A DNA stretch of 64,000 bases, taken from the NCBI RefSeq assembly GCF_003013695.1, contig NZ_CP027792.1, positions 2,438,501-2,502,500 on the forward strand, written 5' to 3'. The stretch comes from Pulveribacter suum. Its GTDB lineage: Bacteria > Pseudomonadota > Gammaproteobacteria > Burkholderiales > Burkholderiaceae_C. Positions 44,290-53,718 of the stretch are shown here, piece after piece; within the stretch, counting starts at the first letter, position 1, and every line of letters begins with the position of its first letter. A model generated the notes under the pieces. That model made no database searches and was not told the origin of the DNA. It saw nothing but the letters and a program-made list of their open reading frames with translations. A program made the translations under genes and the position numbers.

Positions 44290-45738
44290 ATGAGCAGTAG
44301 GCTAGTAGTGATCTCCAATCGCCTAGCTGATCTAAACAAGCCCGCAGCAGGCGGGTTAGCCATTGCACTAGGTGGCGTACTTCGAAGCGGCGGGGGGGTG
44401 TGGTTGGGTTGGAGCGGGAATATCGTTCCCTACCAAGATGAGAATTCCGTGGCCTGCACGACTGTTGGCAATGTCGACTTTTTATCCATTGACCTAGACG
44501 AGGGTGAGCACCAGGGGTACTACAAGAACTACGCCAATGGCACCCTTTGGCCATTGCTGCACCAGCGCGTTGACATCGCCGTTTTCGATAGTTCTTCAGA
44601 GAAAATCTACCGTTCCGTCAACAAGCGCTTTGCACATGCACTTCTATCGGTACTTCGCGAGGATGATGTCATTTGGATTCATGACTATCATCTGATTCCC
44701 TTGGCTGAGGAACTTCGCGCTGCGGGTGTTATGAACCGCATCGGCTTCTTTCTGCACACCCCACTTCCTCCGCCAGCCACGTTGTCGGTCCTGCCAAACC
44801 ATGAATGGCTCCTGAGCTCCCTATTCGCCTGCGATCTCGTCGGATTTCAGTCAAACGAGGATCGCGTCAACTTCCTCTCCTATGTTCAGATTTATTTCGG
44901 AGATGAAGCCGTTGACGGATCGACAGTCACTCGCCGCAGGAGAACTATCGTCGGCTCCTTTCCTATCGGGATAGACGTAGACAGCTTTCAAGCCGTCGCC
45001 CAATCTCCGGCCGCGCAAGCGATGTGTGCCGGTATGCGGGAAGAGTATTCCAAGCGCAAACTTCTCATTGGCGTCGACAGACTTGATTACTCGAAGGGAA
45101 TTCCCCAGCGGATACGCTCGTTTGGAGCATTTTTGCATAGCTTTCGTGAATTTCGACGAAGTGCAACACTGATCCAGATTGCCTCCCCAAGTCGAGACGA
45201 TATTAATGCATATGCTGAAATTCAGCGCGAACTCGAATCTCTATGTGGCTCAATTAACGGAGATTTCGGTGAGCTGGACTGGATGCCTATTCGCTACATT
45301 CACAAGACATTGAATCAGGACGAACTAGCGGGGCTATATCAAGCTGCAAAGGTTGCGTTGGTTACGCCATTGAGAGATGGAATGAACCTTGTGGCGAAAG
45401 AGTTCATTGCCGCACAGAATCCCTATAAGCCAGGGGTTCTTGTGCTTTCAAAGTTCGCGGGCGCAGCTGAACAGATGCGTGAAGCACTGATCGTGAATCC
45501 CTATGACACGGAATCGACGGTCCACGCCATTCATCGCGCTCTAGTCATGCCTCTCCATGAGCGCCAAGAACGGCACCGAGCCCTCCTGGCCACGATCAAA
45601 CGCTATGACCTCCATTGGTGGTGCAAAGGGTTTCTGCACGCTCTAACCCGCCCAGAGTCAAAACATGACTACTCGATCAAGTCTATCTTGAAGAAAGTTC
45701 TGAATCGCATCGACGCAGACTCAAATCGAATCCGATGA
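44290..45738 (+). CDS. otsA: Trehalose-6-phosphate synthase (UDP-forming)
   Basis: A 482-residue GT20 enzyme joining UDP-glucose and glucose-6-phosphate. Signatures: VVISNRLAD, AAGGLAIALGGVL, WLGWSGN, VWIHDYHLIPLAEELR and GVDRLDYSKGIPQR, plus TPLRDGMNLVAKEF. Trehalose protects against osmotic and desiccation stress. No otsB phosphatase gene is nearby, so the second step must be done elsewhere. Codon and base composition are less GC-rich than the ICE backbone, a sign of separate origin. A small membrane-protein gene overlaps its stop. Confidence 0.95.
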   Translation: MSSRLVVISNRLADLNKPAAGGLAIALGGVLRSGGGVWLGWSGNIVPYQDENSVACTTVGNVDFLSIDLDEGEHQGYYKNYANGTLWPLLHQRVDIAVFDSSSEKIYRSVNKRFAHALLSVLREDDVIWIHDYHLIPLAEELRAAGVMNRIGFFLHTPLPPPATLSVLPNHEWLLSSLFACDLVGFQSNEDRVNFLSYVQIYFGDEAVDGSTVTRRRRTIVGSFPIGIDVDSFQAVAQSPAAQAMCAGMREEYSKRKLLIGVDRLDYSKGIPQRIRSFGAFLHSFREFRRSATLIQIASPSRDDINAYAEIQRELESLCGSINGDFGELDWMPIRYIHKTLNQDELAGLYQAAKVALVTPLRDGMNLVAKEFIAAQNPYKPGVLVLSKFAGAAEQMREALIVNPYDTESTVHAIHRALVMPLHERQERHRALLATIKRYDLHWWCKGFLHALTRPESKHDYSIKSILKKVLNRIDADSNRIR

Positions 45739-46082
45739 GTCCTGCCGCCGCGTTTTTCTGGACCCTCGGAGGAGTGAATGTACTTCTCTCGATGCGTATC
45801 CAAATAAGGGCTGCCCGGCTCCAGACCCCGAATACCCTGAGGCAAGCAAAAGGTCAGAAAAAGGATGATTGGCTGGGTACCGCTGTCATGCTTCTGGTGA
45901 TAATTTCCGATGAAACCACTCTGACAGGGTGGCTGTATTTACAAATCAAAGAAGCCATACACGCCACTGTTGGCACCACGCCGAATGTAGCAGGAACTGT
46001 TTATCTATTGGCAACGATAACCATGGCGTGGCTACTGAAACGTACGATGCAGCGTCTGCAGCTGCCGCCGAATCAGTGGTAA
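45735..46082 (+). CDS. Small membrane protein coupled to otsA
   Basis: A 115-residue protein with an N-terminal hydrophobic segment (AAAFFWTLGGVNVLLS), a middle one (LGTAVMLLVIISD) and a C-terminal one (AGTVYLLATITMAWLL). No family recognised. The ATGA overlap with otsA suggests joint expression and perhaps a role in the same stress response. Confidence 0.6.
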   Translation: MSPAAAFFWTLGGVNVLLSMRIQIRAARLQTPNTLRQAKGQKKDDWLGTAVMLLVIISDETTLTGWLYLQIKEAIHATVGTTPNVAGTVYLLATITMAWLLKRTMQRLQLPPNQW

Positions 46083-46203
46083 TCGGAAAGCAGGCCCCAC
46101 CCATATGACTCATTCGAGGCTGACTCCATGCCCGGCCATGAATCAAGGGGTCACCCATTTAAATCTGAGATGCAATATCCGGAATTTTCTTGACACTCTG
46201 TAG

Positions 46204-46614
46204 TCATAACTGCTTCACCAGAACAATGAGAGACAGTCCCGGAATGTAATCTGGAAGACGGTACATGACCCTATAGCCGCGTGCGATGTAGATATGAGCC
46301 GTCGCCACCGACAACGATTCGATCTGGCACTCGCGACACCCTCTGGCACTGGCCGCATACTCCACCGCCTTGAGCAATTGAGTCCCGATCCCGTTGCCAC
46401 GGTACCGGCTCTCCACCCACAGATACTCCACAAACAGGCGACGCAGTTCTATGCGACCACAGACTCCGCCGACGAGGGTGCCTTCGATGCGAGCGCCGAA
46501 GTCGATGAGTTTGGGGGTTGTTGCTCCGACCGCAGCTCGATCATGCAAAATAACTTGGCTAATGATGTGCGCACGTTCATGGCTGGACAACGTGTGTGAA
46601 TACTCTACTTGCAT
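46204..46614 (-). CDS. GNAT-family N-acetyltransferase
   Basis: A 136-residue acyltransferase. The acetyl-CoA loop is visible as VESRYRGNGIGTQLLKAVE, followed by the beta-5/alpha-4 region with CQIESLSVATAHIYIARGYRVMY. Substrate unknown. It stands alone between otsA and kdpE on the minus strand. Moderately low GC. Confidence 0.85.
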   Translation of the reverse strand: MQVEYSHTLSSHERAHIISQVILHDRAAVGATTPKLIDFGARIEGTLVGGVCGRIELRRLFVEYLWVESRYRGNGIGTQLLKAVEYAASARGCRECQIESLSVATAHIYIARGYRVMYRLPDYIPGLSLIVLVKQL

Positions 46615-46658
46615 TTACTTCAGGATTAAATTAACGCGCATGATGGCGCGCTTTCTCT

Positions 46659-47384
46659 TCAGCGCAGTCCGCGACGCTCTTTGCCGACGAATCTCAGTCC
46701 TACACCGGGTTCCGTCACGATGTACTGAGGAGCAGAGGCATCGTCACCTAGCTTGTGCCGAAGCTTGCCGACGAGAATGCGCAGGTAATGGGCATCCTCC
46801 TCGTGGGATGGCCCCCACATCTCCCGCAGGAGCTGAGACTGAGGCATCAGTCTGCCAGCCTGCTCGACCAACAAAGCCAGCAGCGCGAACTCCTTGCGGG
46901 TAAGCGTCACGACCGCCCCCTGCACGCGGACTTCGCGCTTCGACAGATCGATGGACAGGTTGCCATCCTCATAGATGGGACCTGCCGTGCTGCGCAGCCC
47001 CGTCACGCGCAGGAACGCGCGGATGCGGGCCATGAACTCCTCAATGCCGAAAGGCTTGGTCACATAGTCGTTCGCTCCAGCATCCAGCAACGCGACCTTC
47101 TCCTCTTCGCCGGAACGGACGGTCAACACGATGACCGGCACCCGAGACCACTGCCGCAGCGCCTTCAACACATCCTTACCATCGCAGTCCGGAAGTCCGA
47201 GGTCGAGCACGACAATATCCGCCCCTTTCCCGGCGAGCATGCTCAGCCCTTCCTGACCGGTTGCCGCGAGCAAGGTGAGATAGCCCTGCGAGCGCAGGCT
47301 AATGTCGATGAGCTTGCGAATATGCGGCTCGTCATCGATCACGAGCACGCGCGGTGAAGGCACCGAGTCGTTTGTCGAATTCAC
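46659..47384 (-). CDS. kdpE: KdpE-type response regulator
   Basis: A 241-residue OmpR/PhoB-type regulator. The receiver domain has VIDDEPHIRKLI, VLDLGLPDCDG (phospho-Asp) and VTKPFGIEEF; the DNA-binding domain ends VEQAGRLMPQSQLLREMWGP, DAHYLRILVGKLRHKL and YIVTEPGVGLRF. It would activate kdpABC when KdpD senses K+ limitation. I used the GTG at 47384, five bases after the kdpD stop with AGAGG upstream; a GTG at 47414 inside kdpD is an alternative. Confidence 0.93.
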   Translation of the reverse strand: MNSTNDSVPSPRVLVIDDEPHIRKLIDISLRSQGYLTLLAATGQEGLSMLAGKGADIVVLDLGLPDCDGKDVLKALRQWSRVPVIVLTVRSGEEEKVALLDAGANDYVTKPFGIEEFMARIRAFLRVTGLRSTAGPIYEDGNLSIDLSKREVRVQGAVVTLTRKEFALLALLVEQAGRLMPQSQLLREMWGPSHEEDAHYLRILVGKLRHKLGDDASAPQYIVTEPGVGLRFVGKERRGLR

Positions 47385-47388
47385 TTTC

Positions 47389-50109
47389 TCATGCCTCTTG
47401 ACTTGACTGCTCACCCAATGGCAAGGTCAAGCGAACGGTTGTACCTCGTCCATCTGGCCCAGGCAGCGCCTGGACACTTCCCATGTGGGCACCCACGATG
47501 CCCTGAACGATGGTCAAGCCCAGTCCCGTTCCCTGCTTGCCGCGGTCGCCACGCTCTACGCTGTAGAACATGTCGAAGATCCTGCGCCGCTCGTCTTCCG
47601 GGATGCCCGGACCTGCGTCGGAGATGTCGATCCTGACCTTATTGCCTTCGACGGGGCTGGCCTGCACCTTGATGGGCTCACCGGGAGGTGAGAACTTAGC
47701 GGCGTTCTCCATCACATTGAAGAGGGCCTGCTCGATCAGCGCAGGATGGACATGGGCCAGGCCGATCTCAGGATCGATGTCACTTTCCACCTTCAACGTC
47801 GGCTCATAGCGCTGCAGGCGGCGTGCCGCGGAGCCGACGAGTTCGTCTACGCCGATCCAGTCCCGGGACAGGGTTAGGCCCTGCTGACCCAGGCGGGTCA
47901 TGTCCAGCAGGTTCTGGATGTACCGGTCCAGCCGCTCGCCCTCGACCCGGATGGTATCCAGCAGGCTGCTGCGGTCCTCGGGGCCCATGTCCTTGCCGTA
48001 GCGAGCAAGGCTGTCGGCGGCTCCGATCATTGAAGCGAGCGGCGAACGAAGGTCGTGAGACACGGAGGACAGCAGCGCGGACCGCAGGCGCTCGGTCTCT
48101 CCTGTGACGCGGGCAACCTCCAGTTCCGACACCAGCCGGGCGCGCAGTGCCGCCTGACCAATGTCCTCCGTCATGCTCTCGGCAAGGCGCCGTTGCTCGA
48201 ACGATAGACGCCCCATCGCCGACGGGAACCGCAATCCCACGACCCCGATCGTGTCCTGGTCGGATCGGAGCGGCAGGAACCACCAGGTGGAGTTGGTGAG
48301 CGTGTCGGTGTAGCGACCACTCGGCTGACCATGCTGCTGGCTCCAGTCGGCGGCTACCGTGTCTTTCTCCGTCATGTCGGCAGCGGCGGCAGCGGGACCC
48401 GACTCGCCATTGATGCGCAGCCATGCCTGCGCATTCAGGGTCGATTGCAGGACGGTGGCACTGGCGGCGATCACCTGCCCCAGGTCCGCTGCCTTGGACA
48501 ACTGCCGCGCCAAGTTCTGCATGGCGGTCGCATGCGTGTTCGCGGCCCGCAACGACACCACCTGCATGCGCAATCTCGACGCCAGGCGGCCCGCGATCAG
48601 CGCCGCGGCCATGAACAGCAGCACCGTGGCCACGCCCCGCTGCGCGCTGATGAGGAAGGTGAATCGGGGTTCGATGAACAGGAAGTCGTACGCGATGAAG
48701 CACAGCACCGCGGTGATGACCGCAGCCACCATGCGCGTGCGCGAAGCGACAAGCAGCACGGCGATCAGGAATACCGTGGAAAGGTCCTCAAGCCCCACCA
48801 TGCGCTCGGCTACTGCGGCCGCTGCGACCGCCCCCAGGGTTGCCAGCAGGATTAGCGCGGGTTCGCCCTTGGCCAATCGCTCGCCCGCCAGGTCCTGAAA
48901 CCGGCGCCCGCGCTGCCGTGCCTGCGGTGTGCTGACGATGGTCAGTTCGTATCGCGCACCTCTTTGTAGCAACTGCTGCGTCAGCGTGCGGTTGAAGATG
49001 CGTGCGATAGGCCGCTCGCGCGTGCGACCGATCACGATGGAGCGCGCGCCACGCGCTGCTGCGGCATCGAGCAAGGCCTGCGTGATGTCGGTGTTGTGCA
49101 GCACCTCGGTTTCACCGCCCAGGTTGCGCGCCAGGGCGAAACCCCCGTCGAGTTCCATCTGGCGCAGTTGCTCGGCGTGGGCCATCGAATTGCGCTGCGC
49201 AGCGGATCGATCCAGGTCCTCCGTGTGCAGAGCCGCATCAGCGGAATGCCCTGTATCCACGGTCACCACCGACCACGGCGCACCCCGGCGCTCGGCGATG
49301 CGCGCGCCGGCCCGCACCAGATACTCCGACTGCCCCTTGCCGTCGATGGCAATGAGTACGTGCCGCTGGATCGCGATGTCCGCGAGCCCACGGGCCGTGC
49401 GTTTTTCGCGCAGGTCCGCGTCCACGTGCTCTGCCACGGTCTGCATCGCCAACTCGCGCAAGGCAGTGAGGTTGGACGGCGAGAAGAAGGCCTGCAGAGC
49501 CTGTGCCGCCTGCTCGGGCAGATAGACCTTGCCTTGGTTCAGGCGCTCGATCAACTCCCGCGCCGGCAGGTCCACTAGTCGGATGTCGCGCAAGCGCTCG
49601 AATACCCCATCCGGCACGGTCTCGCTGACCCGGATGCCGGTGATCTGATGGACGACGTCGTTCAAGCTCTCCAGATGCTGGATGTTCACCGTTGTGTAGA
49701 CGTCTATGCCCGCGTCCAGCAATTCCTCGACGTCCTGCCAGCGGCGCTCATGGCGGCTTCCGGGGGCATTCCGATGCGCCAGTTCGTCCACGAGGGCGAT
49801 GGCGGGCTTGCGGGCCAGCAGGCCGTCGAGGTCCATCTCTTCCAGCATGCGCCCCTGGTAGGCGACCTGCTTGCGCGGCAACTGCAGCAGGCCCTCCAGC
49901 ATGGCTTGGGTCTCACTGCGCCCGTGCGTCTCGATGATGCCAACCACCACATCGATGCCCTGGCGATGCAGTTCGCGCGCGCGGGCGAGCATGGCATAGG
50001 TCTTGCCGACGCCTGGCGCGGCGCCAAGGAACACCGTGAGCCGGCCTGCGGCCTGGCGACGCAGCTCGCCGATCAGCGCGTCGGCCTGCTCTGTGTTGTC
50101 TGCTCCCAT
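47389..50109 (-). CDS. kdpD: KdpD sensor histidine kinase
   Basis: A 906-residue sensor. The N-terminal KdpD domain has Walker A GAAPGVGKTY (about 29-38) and ALVDELAHRNAPGSRH; a USP-like domain (LIAIDGKGQSEYLVRAGARIA) comes next. Four membrane helices lie in the region around 400-500, then a GAF-like segment, the His box LLSSVSHDLRSPLAS and ATPase boxes NAAKFSPPGEPI, DAGPGIPEDERRRIF and GLGLTIVQGI. It senses K+ limitation and phosphorylates KdpE. It follows the EIIA gene by about 416 bases. Confidence 0.95.
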   Translation of the reverse strand: MGADNTEQADALIGELRRQAAGRLTVFLGAAPGVGKTYAMLARARELHRQGIDVVVGIIETHGRSETQAMLEGLLQLPRKQVAYQGRMLEEMDLDGLLARKPAIALVDELAHRNAPGSRHERRWQDVEELLDAGIDVYTTVNIQHLESLNDVVHQITGIRVSETVPDGVFERLRDIRLVDLPARELIERLNQGKVYLPEQAAQALQAFFSPSNLTALRELAMQTVAEHVDADLREKRTARGLADIAIQRHVLIAIDGKGQSEYLVRAGARIAERRGAPWSVVTVDTGHSADAALHTEDLDRSAAQRNSMAHAEQLRQMELDGGFALARNLGGETEVLHNTDITQALLDAAAARGARSIVIGRTRERPIARIFNRTLTQQLLQRGARYELTIVSTPQARQRGRRFQDLAGERLAKGEPALILLATLGAVAAAAVAERMVGLEDLSTVFLIAVLLVASRTRMVAAVITAVLCFIAYDFLFIEPRFTFLISAQRGVATVLLFMAAALIAGRLASRLRMQVVSLRAANTHATAMQNLARQLSKAADLGQVIAASATVLQSTLNAQAWLRINGESGPAAAAADMTEKDTVAADWSQQHGQPSGRYTDTLTNSTWWFLPLRSDQDTIGVVGLRFPSAMGRLSFEQRRLAESMTEDIGQAALRARLVSELEVARVTGETERLRSALLSSVSHDLRSPLASMIGAADSLARYGKDMGPEDRSSLLDTIRVEGERLDRYIQNLLDMTRLGQQGLTLSRDWIGVDELVGSAARRLQRYEPTLKVESDIDPEIGLAHVHPALIEQALFNVMENAAKFSPPGEPIKVQASPVEGNKVRIDISDAGPGIPEDERRRIFDMFYSVERGDRGKQGTGLGLTIVQGIVGAHMGSVQALPGPDGRGTTVRLTLPLGEQSSQEA

Positions 50110-50178
50110 GGCTTTCTGTCCTTGTGTTTCTGAACGATGATGGCTGGCGGCAAGGCCTGAGGGACCCGCATGACAGAT

Positions 50179-50454
50179 TTACAGTTGACGCGACGCACAG
50201 CAGGCCAGTTGTCTGGCCGACAGCATCGATTGGAAAAGGATAGCCACCTTGCGATCAGCCCCTTTGCCTAAGGACAGCGCAAGGTCCACGGCTCGTGCGC
50301 CGCGGATCGCAATGCGCACGGGTGGGCAAAGGCCGGCGCAGAACAACCGGATGGCTGCGCGCCCCATTTCGCTGGCGGGGAACGAGCAGCCGATGGGCTG
50401 CCTGCCACAGGCTCCCAGAAGCACCAATTGCATGCGGAAGGAATCGCAGGTCAT
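50179..50454 (-). CDS. Possible HPr-like ORF between kdpD and the EIIA gene
   Basis: A 91-codon minus-strand frame in the 416-base gap. Its middle (GRAAIRLFCAGLCPPVRIAI and ARAVDLALSLGKGAD) lines up loosely with PTS HPr proteins around the LHARxAA and SIMxxMxLxxGKG blocks. The HPr His position is Met-Gly here, so it could not be phosphorylated in the usual way. There is no good ribosome-binding site. It could be a decayed HPr gene or a chance frame. Confidence 0.25.
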   Translation of the reverse strand: MTCDSFRMQLVLLGACGRQPIGCSFPASEMGRAAIRLFCAGLCPPVRIAIRGARAVDLALSLGKGADRKVAILFQSMLSARQLACCASRQL

Positions 50455-50525
50455 GCCCACGCACGAGGCCGTCCCCCGCGCACCAGGCTCGCAGGGGACG
50501 GCGTCTGCGCGTGGACGCTTCCAAT

Positions 50526-50981
50526 TCAACGCGGCCAACGCTCGAAGACTTCTTTGACTTGGATCGGATCCAGGCACGCGTGCAAAACCTCTCTGAAGTT
50601 CTGATCCGAGAACAGGGACGCCACATGGGCCAGGACATCCAGATGGTCCTGGGTCGCTGGAGCCGGGACCATCAGCGCCACAACGTCGGACACCGCCTGA
50701 CTGTCGGGCGTGTCGAAGTCCAGTGCCGGGGCCAGGCGCGCATAGACGAGACGGATGCGCTCCAGTTCCTTCACCCGCGCATGCGGGATGGCCACGCCGT
50801 TGCCTAGAGCGGTCGAACCTGCGAGTTCCCGTCGCTGCAGAGATGAGGCCACGGAGTCGGCTGGCACCCCGTGTGCCGTCATCATGTGCTTGCCGATTAT
50901 CTCGAACAGCTGCAGTTTGCTTGTTGCCTGAACATTCAAAAGAATGTCCCTGGCCTCCAAGTACTGGCTCAGCGCGCTCAT
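50526..50981 (-). CDS. PTS EIIA (PtsN-like) protein inside the kdp cluster
   Basis: A 151-residue EIIA domain of the fructose/nitrogen type: NVQATSKLQLFEIIG, SSLQRRELAGSTALGNGVAIPHARV with the phospho-His at about 67, and DVVALMVPAPATQDHLDVLAHVASLF. EIIA-Ntr is known to bind KdpD and change its activity in E. coli, where ptsN is elsewhere in the genome. Here such a gene lies directly between kdpC (13 bases upstream) and kdpD, which suggests a dedicated regulator of Kdp. Confidence 0.88.
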   Translation of the reverse strand: MSALSQYLEARDILLNVQATSKLQLFEIIGKHMMTAHGVPADSVASSLQRRELAGSTALGNGVAIPHARVKELERIRLVYARLAPALDFDTPDSQAVSDVVALMVPAPATQDHLDVLAHVASLFSDQNFREVLHACLDPIQVKEVFERWPR

Positions 50982-50994
50982 GCGATTAAGCCTC

Positions 50995-51669
50995 TCACTG
51001 GCCTACAGCCGAGGTGGCTGCAGCGGCGGGCTGAGCAGCGGTCGCCAACTTGTCCAGAGCCAGGTTCAGGGTCAGGACGTTGACGCGGGGGCCGCCCAGC
51101 ACGCCGAGTTGCCTGTCCTGGGTATGCTCTGCCACGATTTTTTGCACGATCTCGGGGCCGAGGCCTCGCGCGCGGGACACGCGCGCGACCTGGATGGCTG
51201 CGCTCTCCGGACTGACGTGCGGGTCGATGCCGCCACCGGACTGGGTGATCAGGTCACCTGGCACGGCCGAGGGATCGACGCCTTCGCGCTTGGCCACGGC
51301 CAAGCGCGCCTCTTCCAGGCGCTTGCGCAGGTCCGGATTGGTCCGCGCCTGGTTGCTGCCGGCCAGGGCCATGGGGTTGTAGCCGGCAGCCGAAGGGCGC
51401 GGTTGGAAGTACCTGTCGCCCGCGAAAGGCTGGGCCACCAACTCGGAGCCAATCACTTTGCCGTCACGCTCGATCACGCTGCCGTTGGCCGTCCGCGGGA
51501 ACAGCGCCTGCCCCACGCCCACCCCGGCGAGCGAATAGAGAAAGCCGAAGCCGGCAAGGGACAGGATCGTCAGCCCGATGGCACCGCGCCAGGCGCCCCG
51601 GTCCATTACCGGGGGAGTGGCCGCGCCGGCATTGCGCGCGTTAGCGGCCAGGGATGCAGTCATGGTCAT
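50995..51669 (-). CDS. kdpC: KdpC, potassium-ATPase C chain
   Basis: A 224-residue protein with one membrane helix (AIGLTILSLAGFGFLYSLAG), then LFPRTANGSVI, YFQPRPSAAGYN, GSNQARTNPDL, GGGIDPHVSPESA and VNVLTLNLALDKL. It stabilises the KdpFABC complex. ATG 51669 is preceded by GAGGAG at 7 bases; an in-frame GTG lies within the kdpB stop. N- and C-terminal Ala-rich extensions are slightly longer than in E. coli. Confidence 0.94.
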   Translation of the reverse strand: MTMTASLAANARNAGAATPPVMDRGAWRGAIGLTILSLAGFGFLYSLAGVGVGQALFPRTANGSVIERDGKVIGSELVAQPFAGDRYFQPRPSAAGYNPMALAGSNQARTNPDLRKRLEEARLAVAKREGVDPSAVPGDLITQSGGGIDPHVSPESAAIQVARVSRARGLGPEIVQKIVAEHTQDRQLGVLGGPRVNVLTLNLALDKLATAAQPAAAATSAVGQ

Positions 51670-51680
51670 GGAAGAACTCC

Positions 51681-53705
51681 TCACAGGTTGAACAGGGCCG
51701 CCAGCACGACGTCGATCAGCTTGATCGCGATGAAAGGCAGCAGGATGCCCCCCACGCCGTAGATCAGCATGTTGTTGCGCAGTAGGTGGGTCGCGCTGGC
51801 GGGCTTGAAGCGCACGCCGCGCAGCGCCAGCGGGATCAGCGCCGGGATGATGATCGCGTTGAAGATCAGCGCCGACAGCACCGCGCTCGACGGGCTTGAC
51901 AGGTTCATGACGTTGAGCGCTGCCATCGACGGGATCGCCGCGGCGAACAACGCCGGCAGGATGGCGAAGTACTTGGAGACGTCGTTGGCCAGCGAGAAGG
52001 TGGTCAGCGCGCCGCGTGTGATCAGTTGCTGCTTGCCGATCTCGACGATCGCCAGCAGCTTGGCCGGGTCGGAGTCCAGGTCGACCATGTTGCCGGCCTC
52101 CTTGGCGGCCTGAGTACCGGAGTTCATCGCCAAACCCACGTCGGCCTGGGCCAGTGCTGGCGCGTCGTTGGTGCCGTCGCCGACCATGGCCACCAGGCGC
52201 CCGCCCGCCTGCTCGGCGCGGATGCGCGCAAGTTTGTCTTCGGGTTTGGCTTCGGCGATGTAGTCGTCCATGCCAGCGTCGGCGGCGATGCTGGCTGCCG
52301 TGAGCTTGTTGTCGCCGGTGATCATCACGGTCTTCACGCCCATCTCGCGCAGGCGTGCGAAGCGCTCCTTGATGCCCCGCTTGATGACGTCGGACAGCTC
52401 GATCACGCCGAGGATGTGGCGGCCGTCGCTCACCACCAACGGCGTCGCGCCCTTGCGCGCCACAGCGTCCACGCGCGCCTGCAATTCGGCAGGCACTCGC
52501 CCGTCGAGCGCCTTGACATGGCTGCTGATGGCATCGATGGCGCCCTTGCGGATCACGCGCTCGTCCGGCAGGTCCACCCCGGACATGCGCGTTTGCGCGG
52601 TGAAGGGGACGAAGTGCGCATATTCCGGATCGACGAGCTTCTCGCCCTTTTCGCGGGCAAGCTTCACGATGGACTTGCCTTCGGGCGTGGGGTCGGCCAG
52701 CGAGGCCAGCAGGGCGGCCTGGCGCAACTGCGAGGCATCCACGGTGGCCAGCGCGTGGAACGCGGTCGCCTGGCGATCGCCGTAGGTGATGGTGCCGGTC
52801 TTGTCCAGCAGCAGCACATCTACGTCACCGGCTACCTCAACGGCCTTGCCCGATTTGGCCAGTACGTTGGCTTGCAGCGCACGGTTCATGCCAGCGATCC
52901 CGATGGCCGGCAGCAGGCCACCGATGGTCGTGGGGATCAGGCAGACCAGCAGCGCCACCAGCAGTACGACGTTGACCTGCACGTCCACGAAGCCGCTGAT
53001 GAAGGGCAAGGTGACGACCACGATCAGGAAGGTTAGTGTCATCACCGCGAGTACGATGCCCAGGGCGATCTCGTTGGGCGTTTTTTGGCGGTTCGATCCT
53101 TCGACCAGTGCGATCATCCGGTCTAGGAAGCTGTTGCCCGGTTCGGCCGTGACACGCACAACGATCCGGTCGGACAGCACCTTGGTGCCGCCGATTACGC
53201 CGGAACGATCAGTGCCGGCTTCGCGCAGCACGGGGGCCGATTCACCTGTGACCGCCGCCTCGTTGATAGTCGCCAGGCCCTCGACGATCTCTCCGTCGGC
53301 GGGAATCAATTGGCCCTCTTCCACCACGACCCGGTCGTCCGGGCGCAGGTCCGCGGCAGGGACGCTCGTTTCGCGGCCCGACTTGTCCAGGCGACGCGCC
53401 ACGAGGTCCTTGCGTGCGCGGCGCAGCGAAGCCGCCTGGCCTCGCCCGCGTGCCTCCGCCACGGATTCGGCGAAGTTCGCGAATACGACGGTGATGAGCA
53501 GGATGAGGGTCACTGCCCAGCCAAAGCCCGTGCTGGTCCAGCCCGCGATAGTCGCAGCGGCGGTAACCAGCGTGCCGAGCCACACCACGGCCATCACCGG
53601 GTTTTTAAAGGCATGCTGGGGAGCCAGCTTCTTGAAGGATTCGATGAGCGCGGGCACCAGGCCCCGGTCCGCGTCCACCGGCGTTTGAGTATTTGTAGTG
53701 GTCAT
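51681..53705 (-). CDS. kdpB: KdpB, potassium-transporting ATPase B chain
   Basis: A 674-residue P-type ATPase: [10 protein letters not shown] in the actuator domain, [11 protein letters not shown] with the phospho-Asp, and [22 protein letters not shown]. Seven or so membrane helices. It hydrolyses ATP to drive K+ through KdpA. Length matches the family (about 680). Lies 13 bases behind kdpA and just before kdpC. Confidence 0.97.
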   Translation of the reverse strand: MTTTNTQTPVDADRGLVPALIESFKKLAPQHAFKNPVMAVVWLGTLVTAAATIAGWTSTGFGWAVTLILLITVVFANFAESVAEARGRGQAASLRRARKDLVARRLDKSGRETSVPAADLRPDDRVVVEEGQLIPADGEIVEGLATINEAAVTGESAPVLREAGTDRSGVIGGTKVLSDRIVVRVTAEPGNSFLDRMIALVEGSNRQKTPNEIALGIVLAVMTLTFLIVVVTLPFISGFVDVQVNVVLLVALLVCLIPTTIGGLLPAIGIAGMNRALQANVLAKSGKAVEVAGDVDVLLLDKTGTITYGDRQATAFHALATVDASQLRQAALLASLADPTPEGKSIVKLAREKGEKLVDPEYAHFVPFTAQTRMSGVDLPDERVIRKGAIDAISSHVKALDGRVPAELQARVDAVARKGATPLVVSDGRHILGVIELSDVIKRGIKERFARLREMGVKTVMITGDNKLTAASIAADAGMDDYIAEAKPEDKLARIRAEQAGGRLVAMVGDGTNDAPALAQADVGLAMNSGTQAAKEAGNMVDLDSDPAKLLAIVEIGKQQLITRGALTTFSLANDVSKYFAILPALFAAAIPSMAALNVMNLSSPSSAVLSALIFNAIIIPALIPLALRGVRFKPASATHLLRNNMLIYGVGGILLPFIAIKLIDVVLAALFNL

Positions 53706-53718
53706 GTGAGACTCCCTT

